From Longimicrobiaceae bacterium (GTDB lineage: Bacteria > Gemmatimonadota > Gemmatimonadetes > Longimicrobiales > Longimicrobiaceae): a stretch of DNA of 64,000 bases. Positions 25,304-35,501 of the stretch are shown piece after piece. The stretch spans positions 44,737 through 108,736 of the forward strand of contig DASVBS010000076.1 in assembly GCA_036375715.1 (NCBI GenBank). Direction: 5' to 3'. Position 1 is the stretch's first letter; each line of letters opens with the position of its first letter. Position numbers and translations under genes: made by a program. The notes under the pieces are model-generated. The model ran no database searches. It saw nothing but the letters and a program-made list of their open reading frames with translations, and was not told the DNA's origin.

Positions 25304-28045
25304 CTAACGCGAGGTGGTCGTCACCGGCGGAGCCGCCTGCGGGGACTCGTCGTCGATCCAGCAATATCGGCTCACGTTCGAACCCGGCGCGGGCGCCCAG
25401 AAGCCGGTGAATTCGGCCACGTAGAGGCAACCGTCCGGGCCCAGCTCCATGGAGATCGGGCTCGTGCCCGTCAGCACGTCGAAGGTCTTCAGATTCGCCA
25501 GCCGCTTGGTGGGAATGCGGAACTGCCGACCGTCACTGCGCACGTCCTGTACGGTGTCGCTCTCGAAAGTCCCGTTCACGACATCGCCCCACTTGATCCA
25601 CTTACGCGACCAGTCGTAGACGAAAACCTTGCCCTGGAAGATCTCCGGGAAGGCGTGCTCGCCGTCCGATCGGTAGATCGGCCCGAAGGTCGCCGACCGT
25701 CCGCCCGTCTCGTAGGTATACTCCCAGAGCGGCGGCACGTAGTTGGGGATCATCTGCGGCGTCCACTCGTTGTAGAACAGCCGTCCGGTGGCGCGGGGCC
25801 AACCGAAGTTCTCCCCTCCTTGCAGCGCCACGTCGTACCAGTCGTAGGTCGTCTGCTCGTCCGGGCCCACGATGCCGATGTAGACTCGCCCGGTCGGCGC
25901 GTCGTACTTGATGCGGTAGGGGTTACGCAGGCCGTAGGAGTAGATCTCCCAGCGTACCCCCGGCTCGCCGTAGAACGGGTTGTCCTTGGGGATCGAGCCG
26001 TCCTTGTTGATCCGCAGAATCTTGCCTCGCAGGTCCTGCAGATTCTGAGCGGTCCGCTCGGAGTCGGCCAGGCGAGACCAGTGGTAGCCCTCGAGCCTGT
26101 TCCGCTCCACGAAGGCGTTGACGGCTTCCTCGGTCAGCTCCTGCGTGGGACGGGTGCCGCTCTGCCCCGTGTCGCCGGTGGAGATGAACAGGGTGCCATC
26201 CGGGCCCCACTCCAGATCGCCCGCCTGGTGGCAGCAAGCAGGCTCCGTCGGCACACGCAGCAGCACCTTCTCCGAGGACATGTCGATCTGCCCGTTGGCG
26301 AAGGTGAAGCGGGACAGCGTGTTGATGAAGGTCTCCGGCTGCGCGTAGTAGAGGTAGACGTACGGCTCGCCGTTGTAGAAGTTCGGGTCGATCTCGATCC
26401 CGAAGAGACCGTGCTCGATGTTGGTCGGGTCGGTCGTGGGGATCTGAGCGACCTGTGTGGCCTGCCCACTGGCGGCGTCGTAGCGGAAGACCTTCCCGGT
26501 GAGCTCGACGATCCAGACGTTCCCCTGCTCGTCGATGGCAATGTCATCCGGCCAGACGCCTTCGACGATGGTCTCCTTCACCCGGTGACCCGAGAAGTCG
26601 GCCGGCTCCCTGCCCGCGGCTTGCCGCATCCCCACCAGCAGGTGCTGCAGGAAATCGGGATTCCTCCAGATATCACCGAAGTGGCCCAGCTTGGTGGCGA
26701 AGACCCGGCCCTCGCCGTAGCGGCGAATCCAGGAGATCGGGTAATCGTCACGGGTCGCGTCCGCCGACCCCACTGGCACCCCCACGCTGGGCATGTCCAG
26801 AGAGAGGAGCACGTGGCTGTTCCACCGCGGGTTCTCGTCCAGCACGTAGATCTCGTCGCGGATCCAGAACCCGTCCCCGAGGTGCTGAACGGAGGTGTTC
26901 TCGTGATCCTCCACGTTGATGCGGACGCTCCGCGTCCACGGGTGTTCCTGGAAGAGGCCTCCACCCACCATCTCCCGGTACTCGTCGAAGCCGTAGAGCG
27001 CATCGAGGCCGGCATGCGCGACCACCAGTCCCTTACCCGAGCGCACGAAATCGACGATCGCCTGCTGCTGGGCGAGGGTGACCGGGGAAGGAACGTTTTC
27101 CGTTCGTGTCTCGGCGATCGCCTCCGGCGTCTTCTCCGCCGGCTCGGCGCGCAGCGTCGAGTTGGCGAGGAAGAGTAGATCGTAGCTGGCCAGATTGGCC
27201 GGCGTCAGGACCGAGAGGTCCTCCGTGAGGTCGAACTCGAACTCGGTCGTACGCTCCAGTTCGGGCAGCACCTGGTGAATCGCCTCGATCGCCTCGGTGT
27301 GCCGGAAGCCGTGCGTGGCGGTGATAACCAGCGTACGGATCGGCTGATCGCTCTGCGCCTCGAAGAGGTCGGCGAGGGTCATCGGCGGGTTGTCCACGCT
27401 CAGCGGAGTCACCCGGATGTTCCGGAACCAGACCTTGGAGTCGTCGTCGTGGTTCTGCAGGCCGATGTAGCCCTCGCGGCCCCGGGTACCGATGAACTCG
27501 TTGACCTTCGCTCCGTTGAGGTAGATCTGATAGTGTTGCCCCCGCACTTCGATCCGGTACTCGTTCCACTCTCCGGCGGGCTTCGCCGCCAGATGCGATG
27601 CGGGAGAGAAGGTGTAGACGGCACCCGTCTGGTGCAGTGGGTCCTGCAGATCGTCGATCTGGATCTCGTAGCCGGCGTCGACCGGCACCCAGGGATCGTC
27701 GGTCTGCTCGGGGAAGCGAACGAAGATCCCGGAGTTCGCGCCTGGCGAGTTCGTCTTGTACTCGAGCTCGAGCACGAAGTCGCGGAAGGGCCGCTCCGCG
27801 TAGTAGAAGAGCCCCATCCCGCCGTGGCTGACGAGCGCACCGTTCTCCAGGGTGAAGCCACCGGGGCCGATCTGTCTCCAGCCTTCGGTGTTCTCCCCGT
27901 CGAACAGCACGATGCTGCGGCCCTCAGCGCCGCCGACGCCGCGTGCACCCCCCTGCACTCCCGCGCACCCCATGGCGAGCGCCGCGATCATGGCGACGGA
28001 GCCGAACTTCCTCCATCCGTTCATCTTCATCGGTAGCGTCTTCAT
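25304..28045 (-). CDS. Three-domain lipoprotein: DUF1080, ThuA-like, PQQ-type sugar dehydrogenase
   Basis: A 913-residue predicted lipoprotein (lipobox AMGC at about residue 28). Domain order: DUF1080 at about 42-215 (VLFDGENTEGWRQIG to SKVWFRNIRVTPL); a ThuA glutamine-amidotransferase-like domain at about 235-470 (TLVITATHGFRHTEAIEAI, GKGLVVAHAGLDAL, GEGRVFATKLGHFGD); and a glucose/sorbosone dehydrogenase propeller at about 480-895 (VWPDDIAIDEQGNVWIVELTG, LEWGPDGTLFISTGDTGQSG, GLRNPYRIKYD). ThuA acts on 3-keto-disaccharides in trehalose catabolism, and DUF1080 is linked to 3-keto-glycoside cleavage, so one polypeptide may cleave and further oxidise. Start codons at 28045, 28030 and 28024 are all possible. 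Confidence 0.92.
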   Translation of the reverse strand: MKTLPMKMNGWRKFGSVAMIAALAMGCAGVQGGARGVGGAEGRSIVLFDGENTEGWRQIGPGGFTLENGALVSHGGMGLFYYAERPFRDFVLELEYKTNSPGANSGIFVRFPEQTDDPWVPVDAGYEIQIDDLQDPLHQTGAVYTFSPASHLAAKPAGEWNEYRIEVRGQHYQIYLNGAKVNEFIGTRGREGYIGLQNHDDDSKVWFRNIRVTPLSVDNPPMTLADLFEAQSDQPIRTLVITATHGFRHTEAIEAIHQVLPELERTTEFEFDLTEDLSVLTPANLASYDLLFLANSTLRAEPAEKTPEAIAETRTENVPSPVTLAQQQAIVDFVRSGKGLVVAHAGLDALYGFDEYREMVGGGLFQEHPWTRSVRINVEDHENTSVQHLGDGFWIRDEIYVLDENPRWNSHVLLSLDMPSVGVPVGSADATRDDYPISWIRRYGEGRVFATKLGHFGDIWRNPDFLQHLLVGMRQAAGREPADFSGHRVKETIVEGVWPDDIAIDEQGNVWIVELTGKVFRYDAASGQATQVAQIPTTDPTNIEHGLFGIEIDPNFYNGEPYVYLYYAQPETFINTLSRFTFANGQIDMSSEKVLLRVPTEPACCHQAGDLEWGPDGTLFISTGDTGQSGTRPTQELTEEAVNAFVERNRLEGYHWSRLADSERTAQNLQDLRGKILRINKDGSIPKDNPFYGEPGVRWEIYSYGLRNPYRIKYDAPTGRVYIGIVGPDEQTTYDWYDVALQGGENFGWPRATGRLFYNEWTPQMIPNYVPPLWEYTYETGGRSATFGPIYRSDGEHAFPEIFQGKVFVYDWSRKWIKWGDVVNGTFESDTVQDVRSDGRQFRIPTKRLANLKTFDVLTGTSPISMELGPDGCLYVAEFTGFWAPAPGSNVSRYCWIDDESPQAAPPVTTTSR

Positions 28046-28051
28046 TCGGGG

Positions 28052-28963
28052 TCAGCGGGAGCGGAGACCGGCCTTCTGGGCCTCGGACAACGCGGCGGCG
28101 AGACCGCCCTCCATCCAGATCGGCTCCACCCTACCGTTCTTGTTGGCATCCACGCCGTCGCGGGCGCGCTCGAGCAGCGCGGTCATGGCCGCGGCGTGCT
28201 CCTGCGCCTCCGCCACCTCGGTCCCGTAATCGGTCTTGATGATGTTGATCGCCTGCGCCTCGGCCTCGAAGAGCCAGCCGGTGTCTGCCGTGGAGTTCCA
28301 GAAAGCCGGCGGTGCGTCCCACATATGCGTGAGGCTGATGCGCGGCTGCACCTCGCGTCCCTTGTAGCCGCGCGTGATGTGCGTCCACCCGATCACGTCG
28401 TTGAGCGACGCCAGCGCGTTGGCCGCCGCCTGCCGCCTGTCGGCGGGCGTGTTCGAGGTGCTGTCGGCGAGCGCCTCCAGCCGGGCGCGAACCGCGCGCC
28501 CGCGGCCCACGATCCCCAATTGGGTGGGATCGGTGATGCGCGGCGGCGCGGAACCGAGCCGCTTCACGAAGTTGGGATCGAACTCCGCACCGGTTACCTG
28601 CCAGCGCTCCTTCCACCCCAGTCGGGCGACCTCGGCCGGCTCGGCGCCGGAGACCTGGGGATCGATTCCCCAGATCAGCTGCAGCACCTGCGCGGCCCCC
28701 TGCTTCACGCCCGCGACGTTCGAAGCGCTCTGCGCCTGACGGCTGGCGGCGATCGCCTGCTCCAGTAGCTGTCCCATCTCGGCGAGCAGCGCCCCGGCCT
28801 GCTGATCCGAGAGATCCTTACCGAAATCCGACATCGTCGGCCGGTCGGGAGCGACTGGCTGCTCGCCTTCCTCCTGGGCGGCGACCACGCCGGGCAGGAG
28901 TGCTACGGCGAGCAGGGAGCTCGCGAAGGCGGCGCGCCGCCTCCCGTGTCTGGAAAATGCCAT
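28052..28963 (-). CDS. Periplasmic protein of unknown function
   Basis: A 303-residue protein with a clear signal peptide (FASSLLAVALLPGVVAAQ) and no domain I recognise. It is mostly helical by appearance, with the conserved-looking stretches WKERWQVTGAEFDPNF, GRAVRARLEALAD, GWTHITRGYKGREVQPRISLTHMWDAPPAFWN and a late DANKNGRVEP that resembles an incomplete EF-hand loop. The stop lies six bases before the start of the three-domain fusion, so the two are co-transcribed and probably functionally linked. It could be an accessory or chaperone for that enzyme, but nothing in the sequence proves it. Confidence 0.85.
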   Translation of the reverse strand: MAFSRHGRRRAAFASSLLAVALLPGVVAAQEEGEQPVAPDRPTMSDFGKDLSDQQAGALLAEMGQLLEQAIAASRQAQSASNVAGVKQGAAQVLQLIWGIDPQVSGAEPAEVARLGWKERWQVTGAEFDPNFVKRLGSAPPRITDPTQLGIVGRGRAVRARLEALADSTSNTPADRRQAAANALASLNDVIGWTHITRGYKGREVQPRISLTHMWDAPPAFWNSTADTGWLFEAEAQAINIIKTDYGTEVAEAQEHAAAMTALLERARDGVDANKNGRVEPIWMEGGLAAALSEAQKAGLRSR

Positions 28964-29013
28964 GGATGAATCGCGTCCTGGTTGTCCGATGAGCCGGTCG
29001 AATGCGGACCGCC

Positions 29014-29925
29014 TCAGGAGAGGAGCCCGCGGAGATTCCGGTAGCTGGTGGTGATGCTCGCGATCGAGCCCCCCGGGTACTCTGCCGCGTTGTCGTGCTC
29101 CACGAAGAAATGCTCAGTCCCGGCCTGCCCCACCTGTGCGAAGATGGCGGCGAAATCCAACTCTCCCTCGCCGACGGGAACCATCGCCTGCGAGCCTGCA
29201 CGATCGGCCATGTCCTTCACGTGGAAGAGGCGATAGCGGCCTGGGTCCGCGGCAAACATCGCCAGGGGGTCCTGCCCGCCGCGCACCGCCCAATACAGAT
29301 CGAGCTCCAGCGCCACCAGCGCCGGATCGGTCTCCCGGAGGAGGATGTCGTAGGCGGTCGTGCCGCCCCCCAGATCCTGGAACTCAGCGGCGTGGTTGTG
29401 ATAGCCGAAGCGCAGTCCGGCACGCGCCACGACCTCCCCGATGCGGTTGAACTCCGCGGCCAGCTGCCGCCAGCCCTCTGCCGTCCGCCCATTGGCGGAT
29501 GGAACGATGAGGTAGTGGTGGCCGATCACCTGGGCATCGCCCATCAGGCGGTCGATGTCGCCCCGGAACTCGTTCAGACCGATGTGGGCGCTCGGCGCGG
29601 TTACGTCCAGACGGTCGAGAATGTTCCGCACCTGCGCCGCCGAGTGGTTGTAGTAGCCGGCGAACTCGAACTCCCTGTATCCAATCTCCGCCACACGGGT
29701 CAGCGTGCCCTCGAAGTCGGCCTGCAGCAGGTCGCGCACGGTGTAGAGCTGAATTCCGATCGTGCGACCGGAGATGAGGTCGATGCTGCCCCCGCGTCCT
29801 CCGGCAGCGCCGGTGGAAGCGCAGCCGGCCAAGAAGCCGCCGCCCGCGAGGAGGCCACTGTAGGCCATCGCACTGCGTAGGAAGGCACGGCGATCGATCG
29901 CTGCGAGACCCTTGTCAGGCGTCAT
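29014..29925 (-). CDS. Sugar phosphate isomerase/epimerase-type TIM barrel, Tat lipoprotein
   Basis: A 303-residue protein whose N-terminus combines a Tat motif (DRRAFLRSAMAYSGLLAGGG) with a lipobox (LAGC at about residue 35). The barrel has IGIQLYTVRDLL, YREFEFAGYYNHSA, APSAHIGLNEFRGD, FGYHNHAAEFQDLGG, ALELDLYWAVRGGQDP, YRLFHVKDMAD and EHFFVEHDNAAEYPGGS. It is closest to myo-inosose dehydratase/IolE-like epimerases. It stands first in the transcription order of its cluster part, after an MFS transporter gene and two hairpins. An upstream 90-residue extension was rejected as unlike protein. Confidence 0.9.
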   Translation of the reverse strand: MTPDKGLAAIDRRAFLRSAMAYSGLLAGGGFLAGCASTGAAGGRGGSIDLISGRTIGIQLYTVRDLLQADFEGTLTRVAEIGYREFEFAGYYNHSAAQVRNILDRLDVTAPSAHIGLNEFRGDIDRLMGDAQVIGHHYLIVPSANGRTAEGWRQLAAEFNRIGEVVARAGLRFGYHNHAAEFQDLGGGTTAYDILLRETDPALVALELDLYWAVRGGQDPLAMFAADPGRYRLFHVKDMADRAGSQAMVPVGEGELDFAAIFAQVGQAGTEHFFVEHDNAAEYPGGSIASITTSYRNLRGLLS

Positions 29926-30037
29926 GGTTGTCGTGGCGGTAGAGGTTCCACAGTCATCGCGAGGCGCGCGCGTGTGGAACCGGTCGATGAATCGGAATGA
30001 CGAACGAGAGCCCCGACGGTTGCCGGGGCGAAGCACC

Positions 30038-30061
30038 GTGGGCGGCCAACCGGCCGCCCAC
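30038..30061 (-). terminator. Hairpin terminator after the NupG-like transporter gene
   Basis: A ten-base perfect stem (GTGGGCGGCC with GGCCGCCCAC) with a four-base loop, 14 bases past the stop. A second smaller stem (GCCCCG with CGGGGC, 30010-30029) follows. No long U run. Confidence 0.55.
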
Positions 30062-30074
30062 CAGCAGCTGTGGC

Positions 30075-31319
30075 TCAGGGGCCGGCTTCGGTGGCAACCT
30101 CCGGCACTTTCGCCGGAGCCCCTTCGTCCACGTCGCTCTTGAAGAGCACGATGAATGCGGCCAGCACGGCCGCCGCGAAGGCCGCCGGAATCCACCAGAA
30201 GGTTGCCCAGGTCTGCATCGACTGCGAGACGTCCGCGCCGAGCACACTATCGAACAGCGCTCCGGCGATCTGCGCACCGAGGAGCATGCCCACCCCATAG
30301 GTGACGAACACCACGAAGCCCTGAGCCTGTCCGCGAATGCCCGGCTCCGACCGCTTATCCACGTAGATCTGCCCGGCGACGAAGAAGAAGTCGTAGCAGA
30401 TTCCGTGGAGCAGGATCCCCAGGATGATCATCCAGGTGATCGTGGCCGGGGCGCCCAGCGCGAACAGGGCGTAGCGAGCCACCCAGGCGAGCATCCCCAT
30501 CGCCAGCATCCACTTCACCCCCAGACGGGCGAAGAAGAAGGGCATCAGCAGCATGAAGAAGAGCTCGGACATCTGCCCGAAGCTCATCTTGAAGGCGGGG
30601 TCCGACACCCCCGCCGCGTTCACGAACACCGGCGCGTAGGCATAGTACGCAGACAGCGGGATGCAGATCAGCAGCGAGCTGGCGATGAAGACCCAGAAGG
30701 GGCGGCTGCTGAGCCGCGACAGCGCGTCGAGTCCCAGAATCTCCCGAGCCTTCGGCCGGGTTCCGGCGAGCGGTGGAGGCGTGTGAGGCAGGCTGAAGCT
30801 GTACAGTCCCATCAGGATGGCGGCGCCGCCACCCACATAGAAGGGGATGGGCGTCTCGTCGGCGTGCAGGATGCCGCTCACCAGCACACCCGCCACGATC
30901 CACCCGATGGTGCCGAACACCCGGATCAGCGGGAACTGCTTCTCCTGGTCGGTGACGTGGTGGAAGGCGAGGGTGTTCGCCAGTCCCATCGTCGCCGCGA
31001 AGCAGAGCGAGTGGAGCAGCAGCATGGCGATGAAGCCCGGGGGCGAACCGGCGAAGGCCGGCGCCATCAACAGCGCCACGCCGCCGATCATCTGGGTGAC
31101 CCCGAGCACCTTCTCGGTCGCGAAGAACCGATCCGCCACCATCCCCAGGAAGAACGGCGAGACGATCGAGCCGATCGGGTGGACCGAGAAGGCCCAGTCG
31201 ATCGTGTCGGCCATCCCGACGCTGGTCATGTAGTTCCCCACCGTGACGTACCAGGAGCCCCAGATGAAGAACTCCAGGAACATCATCAGACTCAATCGGG
31301 CGCTGAGCGTTCGATTCAC
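30075..31319 (-). CDS. MFS transporter of the nucleoside:H+ symporter (NupG) type
   Basis: A 414-residue inner-membrane protein with about twelve hydrophobic segments. The N-terminal [17 protein letters not shown] followed by TVGNYM is the hallmark of the NupG/XapB branch. Members of this branch in sugar loci carry nucleosides or sugars with protons. The GTG start at 31319 gives the usual spacing to this motif. It is the first gene of the sugar locus in transcription order and is separated from the TIM barrel by hairpins, so it may have its own transcript. It probably imports the product released in the periplasm. Substrate unknown. Confidence 0.9.
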   Translation of the reverse strand: MNRTLSARLSLMMFLEFFIWGSWYVTVGNYMTSVGMADTIDWAFSVHPIGSIVSPFFLGMVADRFFATEKVLGVTQMIGGVALLMAPAFAGSPPGFIAMLLLHSLCFAATMGLANTLAFHHVTDQEKQFPLIRVFGTIGWIVAGVLVSGILHADETPIPFYVGGGAAILMGLYSFSLPHTPPPLAGTRPKAREILGLDALSRLSSRPFWVFIASSLLICIPLSAYYAYAPVFVNAAGVSDPAFKMSFGQMSELFFMLLMPFFFARLGVKWMLAMGMLAWVARYALFALGAPATITWMIILGILLHGICYDFFFVAGQIYVDKRSEPGIRGQAQGFVVFVTYGVGMLLGAQIAGALFDSVLGADVSQSMQTWATFWWIPAAFAAAVLAAFIVLFKSDVDEGAPAKVPEVATEAGP

Positions 31320-31413
31320 TCGGATATCGGCTGGAGACTGAACGGGAAGGTTGGGAGTGGCCAGAAACTAGGCTACGGAAGCCGGGATGGAAAGGGGCGC
31401 GCGGCCCGATGCG

Positions 31414-32574
31414 TCATCCCGACCGCTTACGGTACTGCCGCACGGCCAGAGCGAGCACGGTGGCGCCTCCCGCACCCAGAATCGCGAGCTGCCGTGAGAC
31501 GTCCGCAAGCCCTGCCCCCTTCAGCAGCACTGCGCGCATCAGGTGGACGAAATGGGCGAGTGGGTTGAGCTGGGCCAGCCACTCTGCCCAGGTGGGCATC
31601 GACCGGAGTGGGGTGAAGAGGCCGCTCATGAGCAGGTAGACCATCATCAGCGCGAAGGTCAGGAACATCGCCTGCTGCTGCGTCTCGACCACCGTCGAGA
31701 TCCACAGGCCGATCCCCAGCGCGAGCACCAGGTAGACGGACGCGGAGAAGAAGATCAACAGCAGGCTGCCCCGCACGGGAACCCCGAGCACCGCCCACGC
31801 GAAGGCGAGCCCCAGCGCCAGGTCGACCATCGCAAAGGTCCACAGGGGAATCAGCTTCGCGGCGATGAAGGCCGATCGGGAAACGGGGGTGACGTTCAGC
31901 TGCTCCAGCGTGCCGGCCTCCTTCTCCCGCACGATGTTGAGGGCGGTCAGCAGACTCCCGATCAGTGTAACCAGGACGACCAGGATCCCCGGGACCATGT
32001 ACGCACGGTAATCCATCTCGGGGTTGTACCAACCGCGCCGGCGCACCTCCAACCGTGGGCCGACCTCACCGAACGGCGAGCTTCTCACACCTGTCCGGTA
32101 GGTTGTCTGGTAGGCGCTCGGGCTCCGCTCCGCGGCCACTTCCATCGCGTACCGGTCGATGATTCGCGAGGCATAGAAGCCGATGACGGCCGCCGCGGCC
32201 CCGTCCTCTGCATCCAGGATCAGCTGAGCGGGCGCCTCCCCGCTTCGCACCAGCTGCGCCTCGAACTTCGAAGGGAACACCAGGATCGCGTCGGCCGCGC
32301 CGTTGAGCATCGCCTCGTCCGCCTCTACGCGCGATGCGCTCGCGCCCACGAGGTGGAAGCGGCCGGAGGCGAGGAGGCGGTCTACCAATTCCCGAGACGT
32401 CTCACTTCGGTCGTGATCGATGACGTACACTCCGGCGCTGCGCACCTCGAAGGTGACGGCGTGGGCCAGGATCAGGAGCTGCACCAGCGGCATGATCAGG
32501 ATGAGCCGCAAGAGCACGGGGTCCCGCACGATCTGCAGGAACTCTTTGCGCAGCAGGAAGCGAAGGGTACGCAT
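31414..32574 (-). CDS. ABC-2 type efflux permease
   Basis: A 386-residue permease of the YbhS/YbhR kind. One N-terminal membrane segment ([19 protein letters not shown]) is followed by a large periplasmic domain (about 45-185) and five C-terminal segments, with the family loop [21 protein letters not shown] at about residue 235. It is the last gene of the efflux operon; its ATG overlaps the stop of the sister permease (TGATG). The two permeases should form the membrane heterodimer served by the two upstream ATPases. Likely drug or toxic-metabolite export. The start was taken at the overlap. Confidence 0.93.
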   Translation of the reverse strand: MRTLRFLLRKEFLQIVRDPVLLRLILIMPLVQLLILAHAVTFEVRSAGVYVIDHDRSETSRELVDRLLASGRFHLVGASASRVEADEAMLNGAADAILVFPSKFEAQLVRSGEAPAQLILDAEDGAAAAVIGFYASRIIDRYAMEVAAERSPSAYQTTYRTGVRSSPFGEVGPRLEVRRRGWYNPEMDYRAYMVPGILVVLVTLIGSLLTALNIVREKEAGTLEQLNVTPVSRSAFIAAKLIPLWTFAMVDLALGLAFAWAVLGVPVRGSLLLIFFSASVYLVLALGIGLWISTVVETQQQAMFLTFALMMVYLLMSGLFTPLRSMPTWAEWLAQLNPLAHFVHLMRAVLLKGAGLADVSRQLAILGAGGATVLALAVRQYRKRSG

Positions 32575-33689
32575 CAGACCGCGAGGCGTGGCCGGAAGGC
32601 GCGAACGGCGGCGAGGATCAGCACGACCAGCATCCCGGTCAGGATCAGCAGCTCCATCCAGACGTACTCCAGCCCCACCCCCTTCAGCATCACCCCGCGG
32701 GCGATCACGATGAACCAGCGCGCGGGGACGGCGAGGGTGATCAGCTGAAGCCAGTTCGGCAGGCTCGCGATCGGGAAGATCATGCCCGAGAGGAGCGCAT
32801 TGGGCAGCATCGTGCCGGCCAGCGCCGTGACCATGGCGGCGCGCTGTGACGGCGCAACCGAGGCGATCACCACCCCGAGCGCCAGTCCGACGAGCGCGTA
32901 CAACACGCTCGCGCTCAACAGCAGGAGCAGGCTGCCCCGGAACGGAACGTGGAAGATCAACCAAGCCGCGAGCAACGCCGTCACCGCGTTGGCAAAGGCG
33001 AGCAGCAGGTACGGCATCACCTTGCCCGTGATGATCTGCCACGGGCGAAGCGGCGAGACGAGGAGGATCTCCATCGTTCCTCGCTCCTTCTCGCGCGAGA
33101 GCGAGATCGCCGTCATCAGCGCCGAAACCATGGTCAGCACCAGCGCGATGAGGCCGGGCACGAACAGGTTCACGCTCTCGAGGGTGGGGTTGAAGCGCAT
33201 CCGCATGCGGGTCTCGATGCGCAGCGGCGCTCGACCGCCCAGCTCGCGCTCGAAATCCCCGATGACCGCCGCGGCATAAGCCGCCATCGTGCTCCCGGTG
33301 TTCGGATCTGCCGCGTCCCCGACAAGCTGAAGCGCGGCACCCCGCTCGGAGGCGAGGTCACCGGCGAAATCGGGTGGGAAAGCGAGGGCGAGGTCGACCG
33401 CTCCGCGGCGAAAGAGCGGCTCCAGAGCCTGCACGGTGGGAGCGGAAGCGACCATGCGGAAGTGCCGCGTGCCCTCGAAGCGCGCGCGCAGGGCAAGCGA
33501 GGCGGCATCGGGAGAGGGATCGACGAAGGCGATGCGCACGTCCTCGATGTCGTTGCGGAGCGCATAGCCGAACAGGACCACCTGCGCGAGCGGCAGCAGC
33601 AGAAGGATCGCCAGAGTCTGCCTGTCGCGGAGCAGATGCCAGACCTCCTTGACCATGAAGGCGCGCAACGCGACGAATGCCGGACTCAT
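32574..33689 (-). CDS. ABC-2 type efflux permease
   Basis: A 371-residue permease paralogous to the next gene. It has an N-terminal membrane segment (TLAILLLLPLAQVVLFGYAL), a periplasmic domain, and a five-segment C-terminal half containing SLSREKERGTMEILLVSPLRPWQIITGK, the ABC-2 signature. It lies 31 bases downstream of the ATPase gene, the only visible gap in the operon, and overlaps the following permease by one base. With that partner it forms the channel of a tripartite exporter. Confidence 0.93.
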   Translation of the reverse strand: MSPAFVALRAFMVKEVWHLLRDRQTLAILLLLPLAQVVLFGYALRNDIEDVRIAFVDPSPDAASLALRARFEGTRHFRMVASAPTVQALEPLFRRGAVDLALAFPPDFAGDLASERGAALQLVGDAADPNTGSTMAAYAAAVIGDFERELGGRAPLRIETRMRMRFNPTLESVNLFVPGLIALVLTMVSALMTAISLSREKERGTMEILLVSPLRPWQIITGKVMPYLLLAFANAVTALLAAWLIFHVPFRGSLLLLLSASVLYALVGLALGVVIASVAPSQRAAMVTALAGTMLPNALLSGMIFPIASLPNWLQLITLAVPARWFIVIARGVMLKGVGLEYVWMELLILTGMLVVLILAAVRAFRPRLAV

Positions 33690-33720
33690 GGCTGTCCTCC
33701 TGGCCGTGCCTCAACCGTGC

Positions 33721-34487
33721 TCATGACGAGGAAGGCGACCCGCCATTCGCCGCAGAACCGTTGCCTGTGCCGGGCCGCGCGAGCTGGACGAACACCGCGT
33801 CGATCGAGTCGGCGTTGAACCGGGCTTTCAGCTCGGCCGGTGTCCCCAATGCGGCGATCCGGCCGTCGACCATGATCGAGACGCGGTCGCAGTACTCGGC
33901 CTCATCCATGTAGTGGGTGGTTACGAAGACGGTGATGTCTTCCTCCGCCGCGGCGTAGATCATCTCCCAGAACTGCCGCCGGGTGAGCGGGTCGACTCCG
34001 CCCGTCGGCTCGTCCAGGAAGACCACCGCCGGCCGATGGATCAGCGCGACGGAGAAGGCGAGCTTCTGCTTCCACCCGAGGGGAATGGAGCCCACCAGGG
34101 CGTCACGCGCGCTGGTCAGCTCCAGCCGTCGCAGCAGCTCCTCCTGCCGGGCCTCGATCTCGTCGTCCGAAAGGCCGTAGATGCCGCCGTACAGTGTGAT
34201 GTTCTCTGCGACGGTCAGGTCCTCGTACAGGGAGAAGCGCTGGCTCATGTAGCCGATGCGGCGCCGGACCTCCTCGGGCTGGCGAACGACGTCGCACCCC
34301 GCGACCGTCGCTGACCCGCCGCTCGGGGCGAGCACACCGATCAGCATGCGGATTGCCGTCGTCTTCCCCGCCCCGTTGGCGCCGAGGAAGCCGAACACCT
34401 CGCCCGGCTGCACCTCGAAGCTGATCGAGTCCACCGCCGTGAAGCTCCCGAAGCGGCGCGTCAGGCCGACCACCTCGATGGCTGCGC

Positions 34488-34491
<4 letters not shown>
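33721..34491 (-). CDS. ABC transporter ATPase (second, YbhF C-half-like)
   Basis: A 256-residue nucleotide-binding protein. Walker A is GANGAGKTT at about residue 37, Walker B is VVFLDEP, and the switch histidine is in VFVTTHYMDEAEYC. The signature is the degenerate form PLGWKQKLA rather than LSGGQ, as in the second half of YbhF-type fused ATPases. The ATG overlaps the stop of the other ATPase gene (ATGA). The C-terminal tail is Ser/Gly-rich. It powers the two ABC-2 permeases as one half of an ATPase heterodimer. Confidence 0.93.
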
Positions 34492-35497
<1,006 letters not shown>

Positions 35498-35501
<4 letters not shown>

